DNA of 64,000 nucleotides from Paraburkholderia sp. Ac-20340 (GCF_017104965.1 NZ_JAAGPR010000035.1:26585-90584), one strand, 5' to 3'; positions 42,817 through 52,731 are shown, counted from the first letter of the stretch. Translations and numbers: made by a program. Notes: generated from the sequence alone by a model not told the origin.

Positions 42817-43734
42817 ATGTTCAAGGTCGCCATCGTCGGGGCATCGGGACTGCTGGGCCGCGCGCTCGTGCGCGAGCTGGCCACGCAGACCGGTTGGCAG
42901 GTCGTGCAGACGGCGTTCAGCCGCGTCGGTGCGCAGCAGCTTGCGCTCGACGTGCGCGACGCGGCTGCGGTCGAAGCCTTCGTCGCGCGCGAGGCGCCCG
43001 ACGCCATCGTGATCGCGGCCGCCGAACGTCGTCCCGATGTCTGCGAACACGATCCGGACGCGGCGCGCGCGCTCAATGTCGATGCCGTGCGCCACATTGC
43101 GGCGGCGGCCCGCGCGCGCGGCGCGTGGGTGCTGTCGATTTCCACCGATTACGTGTTCGACGGCAGCGCGCCGCCCTATCTGCCCGAGTCCACGCCGAAT
43201 CCGCTCAACGCCTATGGGCACAGCAAGCTCGAGGGCGAGCGCGCGCTGCTCGACGCCACCGATAACGCGCTGGTGCTACGTCTGCCGCTGCTCTACGGTC
43301 CGATCGTCGGCTGGCACGAGTCGGCGGTCACGAGCCTCGTGCCGGCGATCCGCGCCTCCGCGCAGCCAGGCAGCACGCCGGCCGTGATGGACGCGTGGGC
43401 CACGCGCTATCCCACGTTCACGCCCGATGTGGCGTTCGTGATCCGCGAACTGCTGACCCGTTGCACCGATAAAAACGCCGTGTGCGGCATCGCCCAATGG
43501 TCCGGCGATGAGCCGATGACCAAGTACGAGATCGCGCAACGCATCGCGCGCGCACGCGGTATCGACGCGCAATTGATCGCGCAGACCGAACCCGCCGACG
43601 CCACGCCGCGCCCGCGCGACTGCCACCTCGATTCGGGGCGGCTGGAAGCGCTGGGCATCGGGCGCCGCACGCCGTTCGATGCGGGCATTCTTGCGGTGCT
43701 CGACGCCTTCGAACGCGAGCACGCGAAGGCATAA
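42817..43734 (+). CDS. RmlD/MAT2B-like NAD(P)-dependent SDR
   Basis: 305-residue extended SDR with the cofactor motif IVGASGLLGRALVREL and the active-site block ISTDYVFDGSAPPYL followed by YGHSKLEGERAL (Tyr-x3-Lys). This is the dTDP-4-dehydrorhamnose reductase-like group. It stands alone, without rhamnose genes, and follows copZ by 15 bases. It may therefore have another role, such as the MAT2B-like proteins; the substrate is unknown. Confidence 0.85.
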   Translation: MFKVAIVGASGLLGRALVRELATQTGWQVVQTAFSRVGAQQLALDVRDAAAVEAFVAREAPDAIVIAAAERRPDVCEHDPDAARALNVDAVRHIAAAARARGAWVLSISTDYVFDGSAPPYLPESTPNPLNAYGHSKLEGERALLDATDNALVLRLPLLYGPIVGWHESAVTSLVPAIRASAQPGSTPAVMDAWATRYPTFTPDVAFVIRELLTRCTDKNAVCGIAQWSGDEPMTKYEIAQRIARARGIDAQLIAQTEPADATPRPRDCHLDSGRLEALGIGRRTPFDAGILAVLDAFEREHAKA

Positions 43735-43780
43735 GCAGCGAGTCCCGTGCGGGATTCGCACGGGATTCGCGTTTCCCGCT

Positions 43781-46700
43781 TCAATGAAAATCGCGACTCT
43801 GCGTCGCGAGCCGCCCGAGCAGGCGGCTATGGTCCTCCAGCCGGTTCGCGACCAGATGCACGACCTCGCCCTGGCGCTGCACCACGCCCGCCACCGCCAG
43901 CAGCGACGCGCCCAGCAATGCCTTGCGCTGCGTCTCCACCAGCGCCGCATGCACGATCACATTGACCGAACCGGTCTCGTCCTCGAGCGACACGAAGATC
44001 GTCCCCTTCGCCGTGCCCGGCCGCTGCCGCACCGTGACGATGCCGCACGCGCGCGCGAGCTTGCCGTGGCTGCACTGCGCCAGTTGCGCCGCGCTGAGAA
44101 AACGCTGTTTCGCCAGCCCTTCGCGCAGCAATTCGAGCGGATGCCGATTGAGCGTGAGGCGCAGGCTCGCGTAATCGGCGACGATTTCCGCGCCTTCGGA
44201 CGCCTGCGGCAAATCGATACGCGCCTCGGCCACCGGCGCATCGCGCAATAACTCCGGCACCGCGTGCTGCGCAGTCACGGCCCACCACGCCTCGCGCCGG
44301 TGTCCCGCGATGCTTTCGAGCGCGTTGGACGCCGCCAGCGCTTCCAGTTCGCGGCGCGACAGCGCGGCGCGGCGCGCGAGGTCATCGACATCGGTGAACG
44401 GCGCCTGCAGGCGCGCGGCCATCACGCGCAGCGCGGCCGCTTCCGGAAAACCCTTGATCAGGCTAAAGCCCAGCCGCACCGCCGGGCCGCCGCTGCCGTA
44501 CTGCTGCGGCGCCTGAGCCGCCCGCACGCGCGCAATCCGCCGATGCCGCTCCATCAGCGCCTGCAGGCCCGGCACAGCGCCGCGCGCCACCGCCGCCTGC
44601 AGGCGCGCGTGATAATGCGCCGCGCGGCGGCGGCGCACGCGCGCGGTATCGTCGTCGAGCCGCACGCCGGGTTTGCCGCGCGCCTCCAGCACGGTTTCCC
44701 AGTCGCTCAGCGCGATATCGGGCGCGCGCACCAGCACGCCATGCCGCTTCGCATCCTGCACGAGCTGCGACGGCGAATAGAAACCGAGCGGCTGGCTGTT
44801 CAGCAGCCCCGCCAGAAACGCCGCCGGCTCATAGCGCTTGAGCCACGAACTCGTGTACACGAGCAGCGCGAAACTGGCCGCATGGCTTTCCGGAAAACCG
44901 TAATCGCCGAAACCTTCGATCTGCGCGCAGATGCGATCGGCGAATTCCTGCGTGTATCCCTTGGCCATCATGCGATCCGTCAGGTCCTGCTGATACGGCT
45001 TCAGATTGCCGTCGCGCCGCCACGCGGCCATCGCGCGGCGTAGTTTGTCGGCTTCCTCGCCGGAATAATCGGCGGCGACCATCGCCAGATGCATCACCTG
45101 CTCCTGGAAAATCGGCACGCCGAGCGTGCGCTGCAGCACCGGACGCAATTCGTCCTTCGCGTATTCGACGCGCTCCTCGCCGTGCCGGCGCTTGAGATAC
45201 GGATGCACCATATCGCCCTGGATCGGGCCGGGCCGCACGATCGCCACCTGAATCACGAGGTCGTAGTAAGTGCGCGGACGCAGCCGCGGCAACATGCTCT
45301 GCTGCGCGCGCGACTCGATCTGGAACACGCCGACCGTATCCGCGTGGCTGCACATCGCGTAGACGGCCGGGTCTTCGATCGGAATATCCTTCACGCCGAA
45401 CTGCGGCAGCCCGCGCCGCAGCGCCACGAATTCGAGCGAGCGCCGGATCGCCGACAGCATGCCGAGCGCGAGCACATCGACTTTCAGCAGGCGCAGCGCG
45501 TCGATATCGTCCTTGTCCCACTCGATCACGTAGCGGTCCTTCATGGCCGCGTTTTCGATCGGCACGAGCCGCGAGAGCTTGTCGCGCGCGATCACGAAAC
45601 CGCCCACGTGCTGCGAGAGATGGCGCGGAAAACCGCGCAACTCGCGCGTGAGGCGGATCAATTGCTGCGTGACGTGCGAATCGGACGAAAAACCGGCTTC
45701 CGCCAGGTGATGCGCGATCGAATCCGGGCCGTCCCACCACTGATGCGCGCCCGAGAGTTTTTCGACCAGCGTGTTGTCGAGCCCGAGCGCCTTGCCCACA
45801 TCGCGCAACGCGCTGCGCGAGCGATAGGTGATGAGCGTGGCCGCGAGCGCGGCGCGCCGCGTGCCGTACTTGCCATAGATGTACTGAATGACTTCTTCGC
45901 GGCGCTGATGTTCGAAATCGACGTCGATATCGGGCGGCTCGTTGCGCGCGCGGGACAGAAAACGCGCGACCAGCATGTTCATGCGTACTGGGTCGATTTC
46001 GGTGATTTTCAGGCAGAAACACACGACCGAATTGGCCGCCGACCCACGGCCCTGACACAGGATTTTCTGCTCGCGCGCGAAGCGCACGATGTCGTGCACG
46101 GTGAGGAAATACTTTTCGTACTGCAGTTCGGTGATCAGCGAGAGTTCCTGCTCGATCTGGCTGACGCGCTTCTCGTTCATGCCGTCGGGCCAGCGCTCGG
46201 CAGCGCCCTGCATGACGAGCTTGCGCAGCCAGGTCGTGGGCGTCTCGCCTGCGGGCACCAGTTCCTCGGGATATTCGTAGGCCAGTTCGCCCAGCGAAAA
46301 CGTGCAGCGCCGCGCGACATCCAGCGTCGCCGCCAGCGCCTCGTGCGGATACAGCGCGCTCAGGCGCACGCGCGAGCGCAGATGGCGCTCCGCGTTCGGC
46401 TCCAGCGCGCGCCCGCACGATGCCAGCGGCTTGCCGATGCGCACGGCGCTCAGCGTGTCCTGCAAGGGCTTGCGCGAGCGCGCATGCATCAGCACGCCGC
46501 CCGCCGCGACGAGCGGCAAACCGCTTTCCTGAGAGACATGGCGCAACACTTCGATCTGCGTATCGTCGCCGCCGGTCTGCCAGAGTTCGAGCGCGAGCCA
46601 CGCGCGCCCGCTCGCGAAACCCGCCAGCCAGTGCGCGGCGCGCAGCGTTTGCGCAAGCGTCGCCGTGCGCTGCGGCACCAGCAGCAGCACGCAGTCGCGC

Positions 46701-47203
46701 AGATGACGCAGATGCGTGAAATCCGGCTCGGGATCGGTGAAATCGGCCGGGTTCACGCGGTACTCGCCTTTGTTCGCGCGCGAACGCGCGAGCGTGATCA
46801 GCTCGCAGAGATTGCCGTAACCCTCGCGGTTCATCGCCAATGCGACGAGCGTGCAGAACGGCGCGCCGTCTTCATCGACGAGATTCAGTTCGCTGCCGAT
46901 CAGCAGTTGCAGCGCAGGCACGAAGGGCGTGGCGCGCGTGGCGGCTTCGTGGGCCTTGCGGCGCGCTTCGTCGAAATCGTTGAGCGCGCTCCAGGCGCGC
47001 ACGACGCCCGCGAGCGAGCATTCGTCGGTGATGGCGAGCGCGCTGTAGCCGTGGCGGATCGCCTGCTCGACCAGCTCGTTCGGGCGCGACGCGCCGCGCA
47101 GGAACGTGAAGTTGGTCAGGCAGTGCAGTTCCGCGTACTCGGGCAACTGCGCCGGCGGCGAAGGTTGTGCGGGCAACGATGCGCCCGCTCCGTGGATCGA
47201 CAT
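43781..47203 (-). CDS. dnaE2: Error-prone DNA polymerase DnaE2 (ImuC)
   Basis: C-family polymerase of 1140 residues for damage-induced mutagenesis and lesion bypass. The PHP domain starts at about residue 20 (AELHCLTNFTFLRGASRPNE), the palm has the catalytic acids in PDIDVDFEHQRREEVIQY, and an OB-fold follows near the C-terminus (RACGIVTVRQRPGTAKG). The imuA-imuB-dnaE2 order is complete and LexA-controlled. No clear ribosome site precedes the ATG at 47203; 65 bases separate it from imuB. Confidence 0.96.
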   Translation of the reverse strand: MSIHGAGASLPAQPSPPAQLPEYAELHCLTNFTFLRGASRPNELVEQAIRHGYSALAITDECSLAGVVRAWSALNDFDEARRKAHEAATRATPFVPALQLLIGSELNLVDEDGAPFCTLVALAMNREGYGNLCELITLARSRANKGEYRVNPADFTDPEPDFTHLRHLRDCVLLLVPQRTATLAQTLRAAHWLAGFASGRAWLALELWQTGGDDTQIEVLRHVSQESGLPLVAAGGVLMHARSRKPLQDTLSAVRIGKPLASCGRALEPNAERHLRSRVRLSALYPHEALAATLDVARRCTFSLGELAYEYPEELVPAGETPTTWLRKLVMQGAAERWPDGMNEKRVSQIEQELSLITELQYEKYFLTVHDIVRFAREQKILCQGRGSAANSVVCFCLKITEIDPVRMNMLVARFLSRARNEPPDIDVDFEHQRREEVIQYIYGKYGTRRAALAATLITYRSRSALRDVGKALGLDNTLVEKLSGAHQWWDGPDSIAHHLAEAGFSSDSHVTQQLIRLTRELRGFPRHLSQHVGGFVIARDKLSRLVPIENAAMKDRYVIEWDKDDIDALRLLKVDVLALGMLSAIRRSLEFVALRRGLPQFGVKDIPIEDPAVYAMCSHADTVGVFQIESRAQQSMLPRLRPRTYYDLVIQVAIVRPGPIQGDMVHPYLKRRHGEERVEYAKDELRPVLQRTLGVPIFQEQVMHLAMVAADYSGEEADKLRRAMAAWRRDGNLKPYQQDLTDRMMAKGYTQEFADRICAQIEGFGDYGFPESHAASFALLVYTSSWLKRYEPAAFLAGLLNSQPLGFYSPSQLVQDAKRHGVLVRAPDIALSDWETVLEARGKPGVRLDDDTARVRRRRAAHYHARLQAAVARGAVPGLQALMERHRRIARVRAAQAPQQYGSGGPAVRLGFSLIKGFPEAAALRVMAARLQAPFTDVDDLARRAALSRRELEALAASNALESIAGHRREAWWAVTAQHAVPELLRDAPVAEARIDLPQASEGAEIVADYASLRLTLNRHPLELLREGLAKQRFLSAAQLAQCSHGKLARACGIVTVRQRPGTAKGTIFVSLEDETGSVNVIVHAALVETQRKALLGASLLAVAGVVQRQGEVVHLVANRLEDHSRLLGRLATQSRDFH

Positions 47204-47268
47204 GATGCGTTAAAAAATGCGGCGGCCGATATGAGCCAAACCATCGGCCACGTGGTCAGCCGACGTGG

Positions 47269-48927
47269 TCAGCCAAACAGCCCTTGCAGATACCACTGCC
47301 CGCCGATGCGTTCGCGGTAAAGCCAGAACATGCGCCCCTGATCGTCGGCGGCCACGTAGTAGTCGCGCCCGACGCCCTCGCCGTCCCACCAGCCCGCTTC
47401 GATGCGCTCGGTGCGCGTGAGCGTCTTGAGCGGCCGCCGATACACCGGCCGGTCGTCGCGCGTGGCCAGCTTGAGCGGCTTTTCGAGCAGCCATGCCGGG
47501 CGCGGCTGGGCAGGCAGCGGCACCTCGGGCAGATCGAAGGCGCTCTGCACCGGCGCGCTTTCTTCCTGCGCTTCCTGCGCCGCAGCGCGCCCATTCGGCT
47601 TATGCGACTTGCCCGGCTTGCGCGACGCCTGGCGGCGCGTAGGCGCGCGATACGTGCGCGCCGACATCGCGTGCTCGGGCCGATGATCGTCCTCGACGAA
47701 CAGCTGCAACACGTTCTGCTCGCCGATGCGCGCGCCGATGCGCTCGAACAGCTGCGCGAGCGACGCATCCGAGGCCTCGGGCGACGGGAACAGCGTGTCG
47801 GTCGGCGGCGCGTACTCGCTCACCTGATCGGCGACCAGCGCAAGGCCGATCACCGGCGCGATCAGCTCGGTCTGGTTGAGCTTTTCGCGCAGCAGCCACA
47901 GCAGATGCGCGGCGTCGCGCGAAGGCGCCGCCCACGTGAGCCGCAGACTCGAGGTGCGCGACGCGTGACGCGACGCCAGTTCGTGCTCCAGACGCAGCTC
48001 GAAACCGGACAGCGCGCCATGCTGCGCGGCGAGCCAGCCCGCCAGTTGCATCACGAGGCGGCGTGCGGCGAACAGGAGCGCTTCGGCGCTTTCCACGCGC
48101 GCCTGCAATTCGAGCGCGGCCTGAAACGACGGCGGCGCGACGAACCACGCGCGCGGATCGGGCGCCTCGCCACGCGCCTGCGCCAGCCAGGCGAGCACGC
48201 CATCGCCGAAACGCCGCACGATGCCGTCGCGCGGCAAACGCCGCAGATCGCCGAGCGTGGCGCAGCCGATCTGCGTGAGCGCGTGTTCGTGCTGCGCGGC
48301 GAACGGCGCGAGCGTGACCGGCAGCGCGTCGAGCGCGTGGGCGAGCGTGCTGTCCTTGAGCACGTGGAAGCGCCGCGCGGCGTGCGCACCGGCACACGCA
48401 TGCGCCTGCGCGAGCGTCCAGGCGCCCCACGCGGTGGGCGCGCAGGCCATGCGCGCGGCGTGGCCGCAATCGGCCACGGTGGCCGCGACTCTCGCCAGCA
48501 GCGCGCGCACGCCACCGAACAGCCGCAGCCCGGAGCCGACTTCGAGCAACACCGTATGCGGCTGCCCCACCGCCTGCGCGAGCGACACCTTCGGCGTATA
48601 GGCGAGCAACGCGAGCGCCAGCGCCTCGAACGTGCGCGTCTCGCGCGCCGCATCGGGTTCCAGCAGCACGAGGCCGGGCGCGAGCGCCAGCGCATGCGCG
48701 CGCGTGCTGCCGGGCTGCACGCCGAGGCGGAACGCATCGCGATCGGCGATCAGGATGCGCGCGTGATCGGCGAGCGCGTAGCAGCGTTCGGGCTGGGCTG
48801 CTTCGCTGTGCGCTGCGCTTTCAGACGACGCGATCGACGCGATCGACGCGATCGCCCCGGTCGGCGGAAGCGGCGGCCGCACGGCCTCCAGCGGCAACAA
48901 CGGCAAGGTGACGGCGATCCACAGCAT
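47269..48927 (-). CDS. imuB: ImuB, inactive Y-family polymerase-like adaptor
   Basis: 552-residue Y-family relative that lacks polymerase acids and instead bridges the sliding clamp and DnaE2. It begins MLWIAVTLPLLPLEAV, has a fingers/palm-like part to about residue 350, and carries a clamp-binding-like QNVLQLF at about 404-410. The C-terminal ~140 residues (ERIEAGWWDGEGVGRDYYVA) are the conserved ImuB tail. Its first 107 bases overlap the end of imuA in another frame, including a triple 9-base repeat that encodes IAS repeats here. Confidence 0.92.
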   Translation of the reverse strand: MLWIAVTLPLLPLEAVRPPLPPTGAIASIASIASSESAAHSEAAQPERCYALADHARILIADRDAFRLGVQPGSTRAHALALAPGLVLLEPDAARETRTFEALALALLAYTPKVSLAQAVGQPHTVLLEVGSGLRLFGGVRALLARVAATVADCGHAARMACAPTAWGAWTLAQAHACAGAHAARRFHVLKDSTLAHALDALPVTLAPFAAQHEHALTQIGCATLGDLRRLPRDGIVRRFGDGVLAWLAQARGEAPDPRAWFVAPPSFQAALELQARVESAEALLFAARRLVMQLAGWLAAQHGALSGFELRLEHELASRHASRTSSLRLTWAAPSRDAAHLLWLLREKLNQTELIAPVIGLALVADQVSEYAPPTDTLFPSPEASDASLAQLFERIGARIGEQNVLQLFVEDDHRPEHAMSARTYRAPTRRQASRKPGKSHKPNGRAAAQEAQEESAPVQSAFDLPEVPLPAQPRPAWLLEKPLKLATRDDRPVYRRPLKTLTRTERIEAGWWDGEGVGRDYYVAADDQGRMFWLYRERIGGQWYLQGLFG

Positions 48928-49672
48928 GATTGACCCCGGGCCATGGCATGGCCGGCGCGGCGCCCGGTTGGGGCAGCACCGACTCCTGCAACGGCAAAGT
49001 GACGACGAGTGGCTGGGCGGGCGGCGGCCCGCGACGCTTGAAAATTTCGACGCTGACGCCGGTGAACTGCATCCACTCCCGGCGATTCAGGCGCGTGTCC
49101 GCTTCGGGCGGCGGCACCGGCGTGCAGACCATGCGCAGCGGCGCCGGCGACGACTGGTTGCGCGCCGCGGGCGGACGCATCAGAAAAGCCAGCGCCTGCG
49201 AATCCTGCGCGGCGACCTGCAGACGACGCAGGGCGTCGGCGCGCGCCTTGGGCTGCCACAGCAGCACCGCGCCGATGCCGTCCTGCTTGAGCGCCTGCTC
49301 GGCGGCCCACGGCGCTTCGTCCTCGCTCGCGCGAATCCAGACCAGACGTTCGAGCGCGATGCCCCACGCCTTGAGCGCGCACGCATAGGGCCGCCACGGC
49401 GGCGCGACCAGCAGCACGTGGCGCCCGGCCCGCGCCGTGAGCGCGCGCAGCGCGGGCGCCACCAGACGCATTTCGCCGATCCCGCCCTGCTCGACCAGCA
49501 ACTCGGTCAGACTGCCTGCGGGCCAGCCCGCGCCGGGCAGCAGCGCATCGAGCGCGGCATGGCCGCTGGACACCGTGCGCCCGCTCGCGCAGGCGACCTG
49601 GTTGCCCTGCCAGATCCGGCTTTGCAGCCGGGGCGGCAGGTGTGTCGCCGCTAGCTGGAGTGCTGCTGCCAT
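48821..49672 (-). CDS. imuA: ImuA, RecA-like translesion accessory protein
   Basis: 283-residue protein with a RecA/SulA-like core (ALDALLPGAGWPAGSLTELL; GIGAVLLWQPKARADALRRL). It acts with ImuB and DnaE2 in SOS mutagenesis. The C-terminus ends in DRGDRVDRVDRVV, encoded by a tandem repeat that also encodes part of ImuB. The start at 49672 gives MAAALQLAATHLPP, and no good ribosome site is seen. A perfect SOS box lies 97 bases upstream. Confidence 0.9.
   Translation of the reverse strand: MAAALQLAATHLPPRLQSRIWQGNQVACASGRTVSSGHAALDALLPGAGWPAGSLTELLVEQGGIGEMRLVAPALRALTARAGRHVLLVAPPWRPYACALKAWGIALERLVWIRASEDEAPWAAEQALKQDGIGAVLLWQPKARADALRRLQVAAQDSQALAFLMRPPAARNQSSPAPLRMVCTPVPPPEADTRLNRREWMQFTGVSVEIFKRRGPPPAQPLVVTLPLQESVLPQPGAAPAMPWPGVNHAVDRRHLAVVAAGGRAAAASADRGDRVDRVDRVV
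48827..48853. repeat. Three tandem 9-base repeats in the imuA/imuB overlap
   Basis: Unit GACGCGATC three times in a row (plus strand). As the unit is a multiple of three, copy-number change keeps both overlapping frames open: DRV repeats in ImuA and IAS repeats in ImuB. Confidence 0.85.
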
Positions 49673-49987
49673 GATCGCGCTCTGGAAAAAGAAAATAGGA
49701 CGCCCTGCCCGACGCTGGATGGGGCATGACGAGGACGTTTCCGGGACGCATGAGTGAGCGCCGTTATCCTGTATATTTATACAGTATTTGTGACGCTTCC
49801 TGGAAGGAGGTTTTTTAGGGACGGTGCAGAGGAAAATCCGCCTTGCCAGCGGTATGCGCAGTGGCATACGCACGGCATATACGCGGCACATGCACGCCAC
49901 ACCAGCCCGGCCCGCACAAAAATATCGCCTTGCGATACAAACCCATTTGACGCCGCGGCAATAGTGACGCTACAATCCACGATTCGT
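49673..49987. other. Gap between imuA and tRNA-Pro
   Basis: 315 bases. Besides the SOS box it contains a stretch of GCATACGC-type short repeats (49852-49885) and no gene I can support; a plus-strand frame running through it into tRNA-Pro is a chance reading. Confidence 0.5.
49769..49784 (-). promoter_or_regulatory. LexA (SOS) box of imuA-imuB-dnaE2
   Basis: CTGTATATTTATACAG, a perfect CTGT-N8-ACAG LexA site with the preferred AT-rich centre, 97 bases before imuA. Confidence 0.9.
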
Positions 49988-50064
49988 CGGAGCGTAGCGC
50001 AGCCTGGTAGCGCATCTGATTTGGGATCAGAGGGTCGTAGGTTCGAATCCTATCGCTCCGACCA
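49988..50064 (+). tRNA. tRNA-Pro (anticodon TGG)
   Basis: Acceptor arms CGGAGCG / CGCTCCG, then A and an encoded CCA. The anticodon loop TTTGGGA gives TGG at 50022-50024. The T-arm is GTAGGTTCGAATCCTAT. Single-gene unit. Confidence 0.97.
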
Positions 50065-50306
50065 GCAATACCGAGGGGTTACACGCCATTGGCCTGTAGC
50101 CCCTTTCTTTTTCCTGCCCCCCAGGGAAAACAAACCCAACATCAACTGCGGTCGCTCGACCGGGTTCGCCAGCGCTCACCCCGCACGCCGGCTCCGTCAA
50201 ACAAGCGCTCGCGTTTCGTCCTGCGGCTCCTTTGCATTGGCAAAGCCGCCGAACTTATAAAATACAGATCGGCCACGAATCCCGTGGCGACCGCACCCTG
50301 GCACCC

Positions 50307-51929
50307 ATGTTACGTCTATCCGAAGTCAAACTCCCTCTCGACCACGCCGAAAGCGAACTTGAAGCCGCGATTCGGGAGCGCCTCGCGGATCTCGGCGTTC
50401 CGGCGGACGGCCTCGTCAGCTTCACCGTGTTCCGCCGCGCGCACGATGCGCGCAAGCGTTCGGACATCAAGCTGACCTACATCGTCGATATCGAGATCAA
50501 GGACGAAGCGAAGGTGCTCAAGCGGGTCGCCGGCAAGCCGCATGTCGGCCCGACGCCGGACATGACCTACCGCTTCGTGGCGAAGGCGCCCGAGCATTCG
50601 ACGCGTGAGCGTCCGGTGGTGATCGGCATGGGGCCGTGCGGTCTGTTCGCCGGGCTGATCCTCGCGCAGATGGGCTTTCGGCCGATCATCCTCGAACGCG
50701 GCAAGGCCGTGCGCGAGCGCACCAAGGACACCTTCGGCCTATGGCGCAAGTCGGTGCTGAACCCGGAGTCGAACGTGCAGTTCGGCGAAGGCGGCGCCGG
50801 CACGTTCTCCGACGGCAAGCTGTACAGCCAGATCAAGGACCCGCACCACTACGGCCGCAAGGTGCTGGAGGAGTTCGTCAAGGCGGGCGCGCCGGAAGAC
50901 ATCCTGTACCTGAGCCGTCCACACATCGGCACGTTCCGCCTCGTCAGCATGGTGGAAAAGATGCGCGCGACCATCCACGAACTGGGCGGCGAAGTGCGTT
51001 TCGAAACCCGTGTCGAAGACATCGATATCGAAAACGGCAAGGTGCGCGCGCTCAAGCTCTCGAATGGCGAGACGCTGCCGTGCGACCACGTCGTACTGGC
51101 CGTCGGCCACAGCGCGCGCGACACCTTCCAGATGCTGCACGATCGCGGCGTCTTCATGGAAGCCAAGCCGTTCTCGCTGGGTTTCCGTATCGAGCATCCG
51201 CAGGGCGTGATCGATCGCAGCCGCTTCGGCAAGTTTGCGGGCCACAAGGAACTGGGCGCGGCCGACTACAAGGTCGTCCATCACGCCAATAACGGCCGCG
51301 CGGTCTACAGCTTCTGCATGTGCCCGGGCGGCACGGTGGTGGCGGCGACGTCCGAACCGGGCCGCGTGGTCACCAACGGCATGAGCCAGTATTCGCGCGC
51401 CGAGCGTAACGCCAACGCGGGCATCGTCGTCGGTATCACGCCGGAGGATTATCCGGGCGGTCCGCTCGCGGGCATCGCGTTCCAGCGCAAGTGGGAAGAG
51501 CGCGCGTTCGAGCTCGGCGGCAGCAATTACCAGGCGCCGGGCCAGCTGGTGGGCGACTTCATCGCCGGGCGGCCGTCGACTTCGCTGGGTTCGGTGGTGC
51601 CGTCGTACAAGCCGGGCGTGACGCCGACCGATCTGAGCACGGCGCTGCCCGACTACGTGATCGAAGCGATCCGCGAAGCGCTGCCGCAGCTCGATCGCAA
51701 GATCGCCGGCTTCGCGATGCACGATGCCGTGCTCACGGGCGTGGAAACGCGTACTTCGTCGCCGCTGCGCATTCGCCGCAAGGACGACTATCAGAGCATG
51801 AACGTCGAAGGTCTGTATCCGGCCGGCGAAGGCGCGGGCTACGCGGGCGGCATCTATTCGGCGGCCATCGACGGCATCGAAGTGGCGCAGGCCGTCGCGC
51901 TCAGCATGACGGCGGGCAACGCGTCCTGA
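50307..51929 (+). CDS. FAD-dependent oxidoreductase (COG2509-like)
   Basis: 540-residue flavoprotein. A ~90-residue N-terminal domain (MLRLSEVKLPLDH; FTVFRRAHDARKRSDIKLTY) precedes the FAD Rossmann motif PVVIGMGPCGLFAGLILAQM. Later come NVQFGEGGAGTFSDGKLYSQ, and the C-terminal FAD motif EGLYPAGEGAGYAGGI. The substrate is unknown; it is a widely conserved uncharacterised dehydrogenase. The ATG at 50307 is the family-like start. TATAAA at 50256-50261 could be a -10. Confidence 0.88.
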   Translation: MLRLSEVKLPLDHAESELEAAIRERLADLGVPADGLVSFTVFRRAHDARKRSDIKLTYIVDIEIKDEAKVLKRVAGKPHVGPTPDMTYRFVAKAPEHSTRERPVVIGMGPCGLFAGLILAQMGFRPIILERGKAVRERTKDTFGLWRKSVLNPESNVQFGEGGAGTFSDGKLYSQIKDPHHYGRKVLEEFVKAGAPEDILYLSRPHIGTFRLVSMVEKMRATIHELGGEVRFETRVEDIDIENGKVRALKLSNGETLPCDHVVLAVGHSARDTFQMLHDRGVFMEAKPFSLGFRIEHPQGVIDRSRFGKFAGHKELGAADYKVVHHANNGRAVYSFCMCPGGTVVAATSEPGRVVTNGMSQYSRAERNANAGIVVGITPEDYPGGPLAGIAFQRKWEERAFELGGSNYQAPGQLVGDFIAGRPSTSLGSVVPSYKPGVTPTDLSTALPDYVIEAIREALPQLDRKIAGFAMHDAVLTGVETRTSSPLRIRRKDDYQSMNVEGLYPAGEGAGYAGGIYSAAIDGIEVAQAVALSMTAGNAS

Positions 51930-52044
51930 TCCGGGTCGTGCGCTCAGGCGCGAGCGCGGCCAGACCGTGCGCGCCTGACGTCATCCTGCCCTGGCCTCGC
52001 CACTACAATGGCGGCATTCCGCCATCCCCCCAGGAGAGCCGCCC

Positions 52045-52524
52045 ATGAACCTCATCCTCTGGCGCCACGCCGAAGCCGAAGAAATCGCCGCCAGCGACCT
52101 CGCCCGCCCGCTCACCACGCGTGGGCGCAAGCAGGCGCAGAGCGTCGCGCGCTGGCTGCGCACGCGCCTGCCCGAGGACGCTTTGATCCTCGCGAGTCCG
52201 GCCGCGCGCACGATGCAGACCGCCGAGGCGCTCACCGACCAGTACCGCGTAGTGCGCGAACTTGCCCCCAATGCCAGCGTGGAAGCCGTGCTGGAGGCCG
52301 CTGGCTGGCCTGAGGGCCTCGCCTCGACCGTCGTGGTGGTCGGCCATCAGCCGACGCTTGGCGAGGTGCTGGCGCGCCTGCTCGGCAACGAAGTCAGCGA
52401 AAGCGGCGCCATCCGCCGCAGCTGGGCCGTGAAGAAGTCCGGCGTCTACTGGGTCAAGAGCCGCGAGCGCAACGGCGACGGCGAAGCGGTCCTGCTCGCC
52501 GCCATCACGCCCGATCTGGTCTGA
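52045..52524 (+). CDS. sixA: Phosphohistidine phosphatase SixA
   Basis: 159-residue histidine phosphatase. The catalytic RHG motif is WRHAEAEE (His8, same place as E. coli SixA), with LTTRGRKQAQ, ASPAARTMQTA and the second His in VVVGHQPTLGEV. In E. coli SixA tunes phosphohistidine in the nitrogen phosphotransferase system. CAGGAGAGCC precedes the ATG. Confidence 0.92.
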   Translation: MNLILWRHAEAEEIAASDLARPLTTRGRKQAQSVARWLRTRLPEDALILASPAARTMQTAEALTDQYRVVRELAPNASVEAVLEAAGWPEGLASTVVVVGHQPTLGEVLARLLGNEVSESGAIRRSWAVKKSGVYWVKSRERNGDGEAVLLAAITPDLV

Positions 52525-52712
52525 AGCGCATCTGCCGCGCTCCGGCGCCTTGCAACACCCGGCGTCGCGCCGATCCAACAACCTACCCATCCCGCATCCC
52601 GCGCGCCGTCTTCCTGCGGCGCCCTGACCTTTCCCCTCAAAGCCGTGTACGGCCCCGCACAAACGGCTCCGCGCGGGCTTGCGCCACCGCTGCATTGCCT
52701 TCGGCTTACAGC

Positions 52713-52731
52713 CCGTCATCGAATCGTCATT
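52713..52731 (+). promoter_or_regulatory. Pho-box-like direct repeat upstream of olsB
   Basis: CCGTCATCGAATCGTCATT holds two GTCAT cores 11 bases apart, matching the PhoB box (CTGTCAT-N4-CTGTCAT). It lies 76 bases before the olsB start and points with it. Confidence 0.7.

Noticed and set aside
49754..50260. Plus-strand open frame of 168 codons upstream of the FAD oxidoreductase
   Set aside because: It reads straight through tRNA-Pro (the chance peptide VAQPGSASDLGSEGRRFESY) and has no ribosome site.
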